From Alkalihalobacillus deserti (GTDB lineage: Bacteria; Bacillota; Bacilli; Bacillales; Bacillaceae_D), in NCBI RefSeq assembly GCF_020734105.1, contig NZ_JAJAFR010000007.1, forward strand, positions 62,001-126,000: 64,000 nt of DNA. Reading direction: 5' to 3'. Below the pieces are notes generated by a model. It searched no databases and was not told where the DNA came from. It saw nothing but the letters and a program-made list of their open reading frames with translations. The position numbers and the translations under genes were made by a program. Below are positions 62,578 through 64,000 of the stretch, one piece after another (the first letter of the stretch is position 1; each line of letters opens with the position of its first letter).

Positions 62578-63092
62578 AATGGACAACATGATTCATTTCC
62601 TTGTAGTTGAAACGAATCGCCAGCGGGATGTTCGCTTTTTACATATTGTAGAAGAAAATTAAACATATAGGTGAGGTCTCAGGTAAAAGCCTAGCTTGGT
62701 GGAAAATAAAGTAACACACTTCGTCAATTAAGGTCTCTGTGGGAATCGTAGTGAGGTTAGTAGACCGAGCATAAATAGAACAATTTTAAGTGAACATATG
62801 AACGTTCAAGAAGTACTCTTTTGAAGAAAAACAGCGGAGATGAATGTTAGTGAAACGAAGGTTTAATAAATGAACTTCAATAAAAATAGAAAAACGTTCA
62901 TATTTCTCTTTACTTACTAGTTAAAGAACCTCATTCTAAACTATGAGTATTATTTTAGTATATCCCTCCTACTAAAGCCATAATAAAATAACATTTATTG
63001 GTATTTTTTTCGAATAATTAACGTAGGTTTTAATCGATTCATCTGGAATAATTAAAAGATTTATAGTTAGTAGATTAAAAGGTTGGTATAAT
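62578..63092. other. Degenerate region after the MCP remnant
   Basis: No intact gene. Short open patches probably derive from the receptor. TATAAT at 63087-63092 could be a -10 box for the kinase gene. Confidence 0.35.
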
Positions 63093-63164
63093 TTGAGTAA
63101 AATTGTCGTAACAGGAGACGGTATAAAAGCTCCACAAATATGTGAAAAAATACAAAAGGGATGA
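63093..63164 (+). CDS. Possible 23-residue peptide before the kinase
   Basis: TTG 63093 opens a short frame reading SKIVVTGDGIKAPQICEK and IQKG before TGA. AAAAGGTTGG lies upstream. It ends 6 bp before the kinase ATG. It may be a leader peptide, a signalling peptide or the end of a decayed gene; support is weak. Confidence 0.25.
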   Translation: MSKIVVTGDGIKAPQICEKIQKG

Positions 63165-63170
63165 ATAACT

Positions 63171-64000
63171 ATGGTGATTGCATCATTAATCATTGCTATT
63201 GGGTTAATCCCTTTAGTTTTAGCAATAAATGTATTGAGGATTTATAAAGGTTCAGAGTTGGGGATTGCTTTATTATTATTTATGTTGTCTATTAGTCTTT
63301 GGCAAATTGATATCGGTGTCTTGTACCTAAAGGATTTCTTACCTGAAAATGTTATTTTGCTCTTATTTCGTCTTTTTCGAGTAGGACCAACATTTATTGT
63401 ACCTTTAACCTTTTATTTAACCTACTTGATTATTAAAAAGCATGCTCCGAATTTTAAGAATACGACCTGGTACAAACTTACTTTATCACTATTCAACACT
63501 AAAGTATTATGTTTATTTTTTGTGTGGACTATAGCTATTTATGTGCTTAATTGGACAAAATTTGGGATTGAGGGATTAAGAGTAGTTAATGTTTTGAACA
63601 CAGACACGAGGCTTTACTTTCCTACTTACGGAGAGTTCCATAGTCTTTACCTGTTACATACAAGTATTTTTCTTTTTCTATTGATCTTTATTTTTATTAT
63701 TTCTAGAGGAATTCAAAATGTTTATTTACAATCATTTTTAAGCACATTTTCTTTCTGTTCAATGCTGTTATTTGTAACGGGCTTTTTGAACTTTATCCCT
63801 GGAACAGGTGCCATTTTCAGTAGTATGGGAGTCATTGTTTTTTCATCTATTATCGTTTTTTCCTTTGTTAAGATGAATAATTTAATAACTCTTAAGTATA
63901 ATCGACTAATAGAACGCCAAAAAAAACTTGATTACACAGGGGATATAGCGACAAGTCTCATTCATGAAGTCAAAAATAATTTGCAGATAATTAAAGCCTA
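63171..64000 (+). CDS. Sensor histidine kinase with 7TM-type sensor (partial)
   Basis: The frame starts at ATG 63171 after AAAAGGGATGAATAACT and runs off the right edge; 276 residues are visible. About seven membrane segments cover residues 1-245 (MVIASLIIAIGLIPLVLAIN, VGPTFIVPLTFYLTYLIIKK, LHTSIFLFLLIFIFIISRG). A linker leads to SLIHEVKNNLQIIKA, an H-box with the phospho-acceptor His. This layout resembles ComP-like and HisKA_7TM kinases. The ATPase domain and any response regulator are outside the window. Confidence 0.8.
   Translation, partial: MVIASLIIAIGLIPLVLAINVLRIYKGSELGIALLLFMLSISLWQIDIGVLYLKDFLPENVILLLFRLFRVGPTFIVPLTFYLTYLIIKKHAPNFKNTTWYKLTLSLFNTKVLCLFFVWTIAIYVLNWTKFGIEGLRVVNVLNTDTRLYFPTYGEFHSLYLLHTSIFLFLLIFIFIISRGIQNVYLQSFLSTFSFCSMLLFVTGFLNFIPGTGAIFSSMGVIVFSSIIVFSFVKMNNLITLKYNRLIERQKKLDYTGDIATSLIHEVKNNLQIIKA

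Overview
The window looks like a chromosomal segment of a low-GC, spore-forming Bacillaceae, possibly an alkaliphile or halophile. The evidence is the sigma-A-type promoters and Shine-Dalgarno sites (often with TTG or GTG starts), ypmR-ypmS, a SleB/CwlJ-type hydrolase, a CotF-like remnant, a YppF-like protein and CcpA-type cre sites. It mixes intact metabolic units with a very high load of decayed genes, IS remnants, palindromic repeats and duplicated fragments.

Layout. 0-1.9 kb: end of an ammonium transporter, a DUF294 nucleotidyltransferase and a DEDDh exonuclease. 1.9-5.9 kb: a gene graveyard (sstT fragment, CotF fragment, EAL pseudogene) around a CHRD protein and small proteins. 5.9-12.2 kb: an IclR regulator and a flavin-dependent oxidation unit: a divergent RibBA-like protein, a small winged-helix-like protein, a flavin reductase, a luciferase-like monooxygenase, a DUF3311 protein and an SSS transporter. 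The same 17-bp palindrome lies just downstream of two sigma-A promoters and in front of the regulator. 12.3-18.6 kb: IS3 remnant, acidic lipoprotein, tRNA-Gln beside a 59% glutamine protein, an AraC regulator divergent from a GH3 glycosidase, and SstT.

18.9-28.4 kb: a GC-richer SF1 helicase overlapping a small partner gene, a HAD phosphatase, a decayed copy of the partner's 3' end, and a SWIM/SNF2 helicase. 28.4-35 kb: palindromic repeats, the carboxynorspermidine synthase/decarboxylase pair behind a leader hairpin, a truncated DUF2397 protein resembling a Wadjet JetA subunit, and an MFS transporter. 35.6-52.3 kb: a LysR regulator and a decayed catabolic locus (FAD monooxygenase, TctC and an M29/NicX-like protein) interrupted by about 13 kb. 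That interval holds a MITE-like element, IS remnants, the 5' part of a group II intron, an apparent modABC-ferredoxin-molybdoenzyme-ChrA operon, a selA pseudogene, an ISL3 pseudogene and a recombinase remnant. It is bounded by two copies of the same roughly 305-bp leader.

52-64 kb: a glycine-zipper membrane protein, a catalytically altered pseudouridine synthase fused to glutaredoxin, ypmRS, DinB, a SleB-like hydrolase, a LysR-nitrilase pair, an MCP pseudogene and the start of a 7TM-type histidine kinase.

The best candidates for something undescribed are the RibBA-like/monooxygenase regulon, the helicase-partner cassette, the pseudouridine synthase-glutaredoxin fusion, and the molybdoenzyme-ChrA operon next to a dead selA. 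All family assignments come from reading motifs by eye; no database search was possible.
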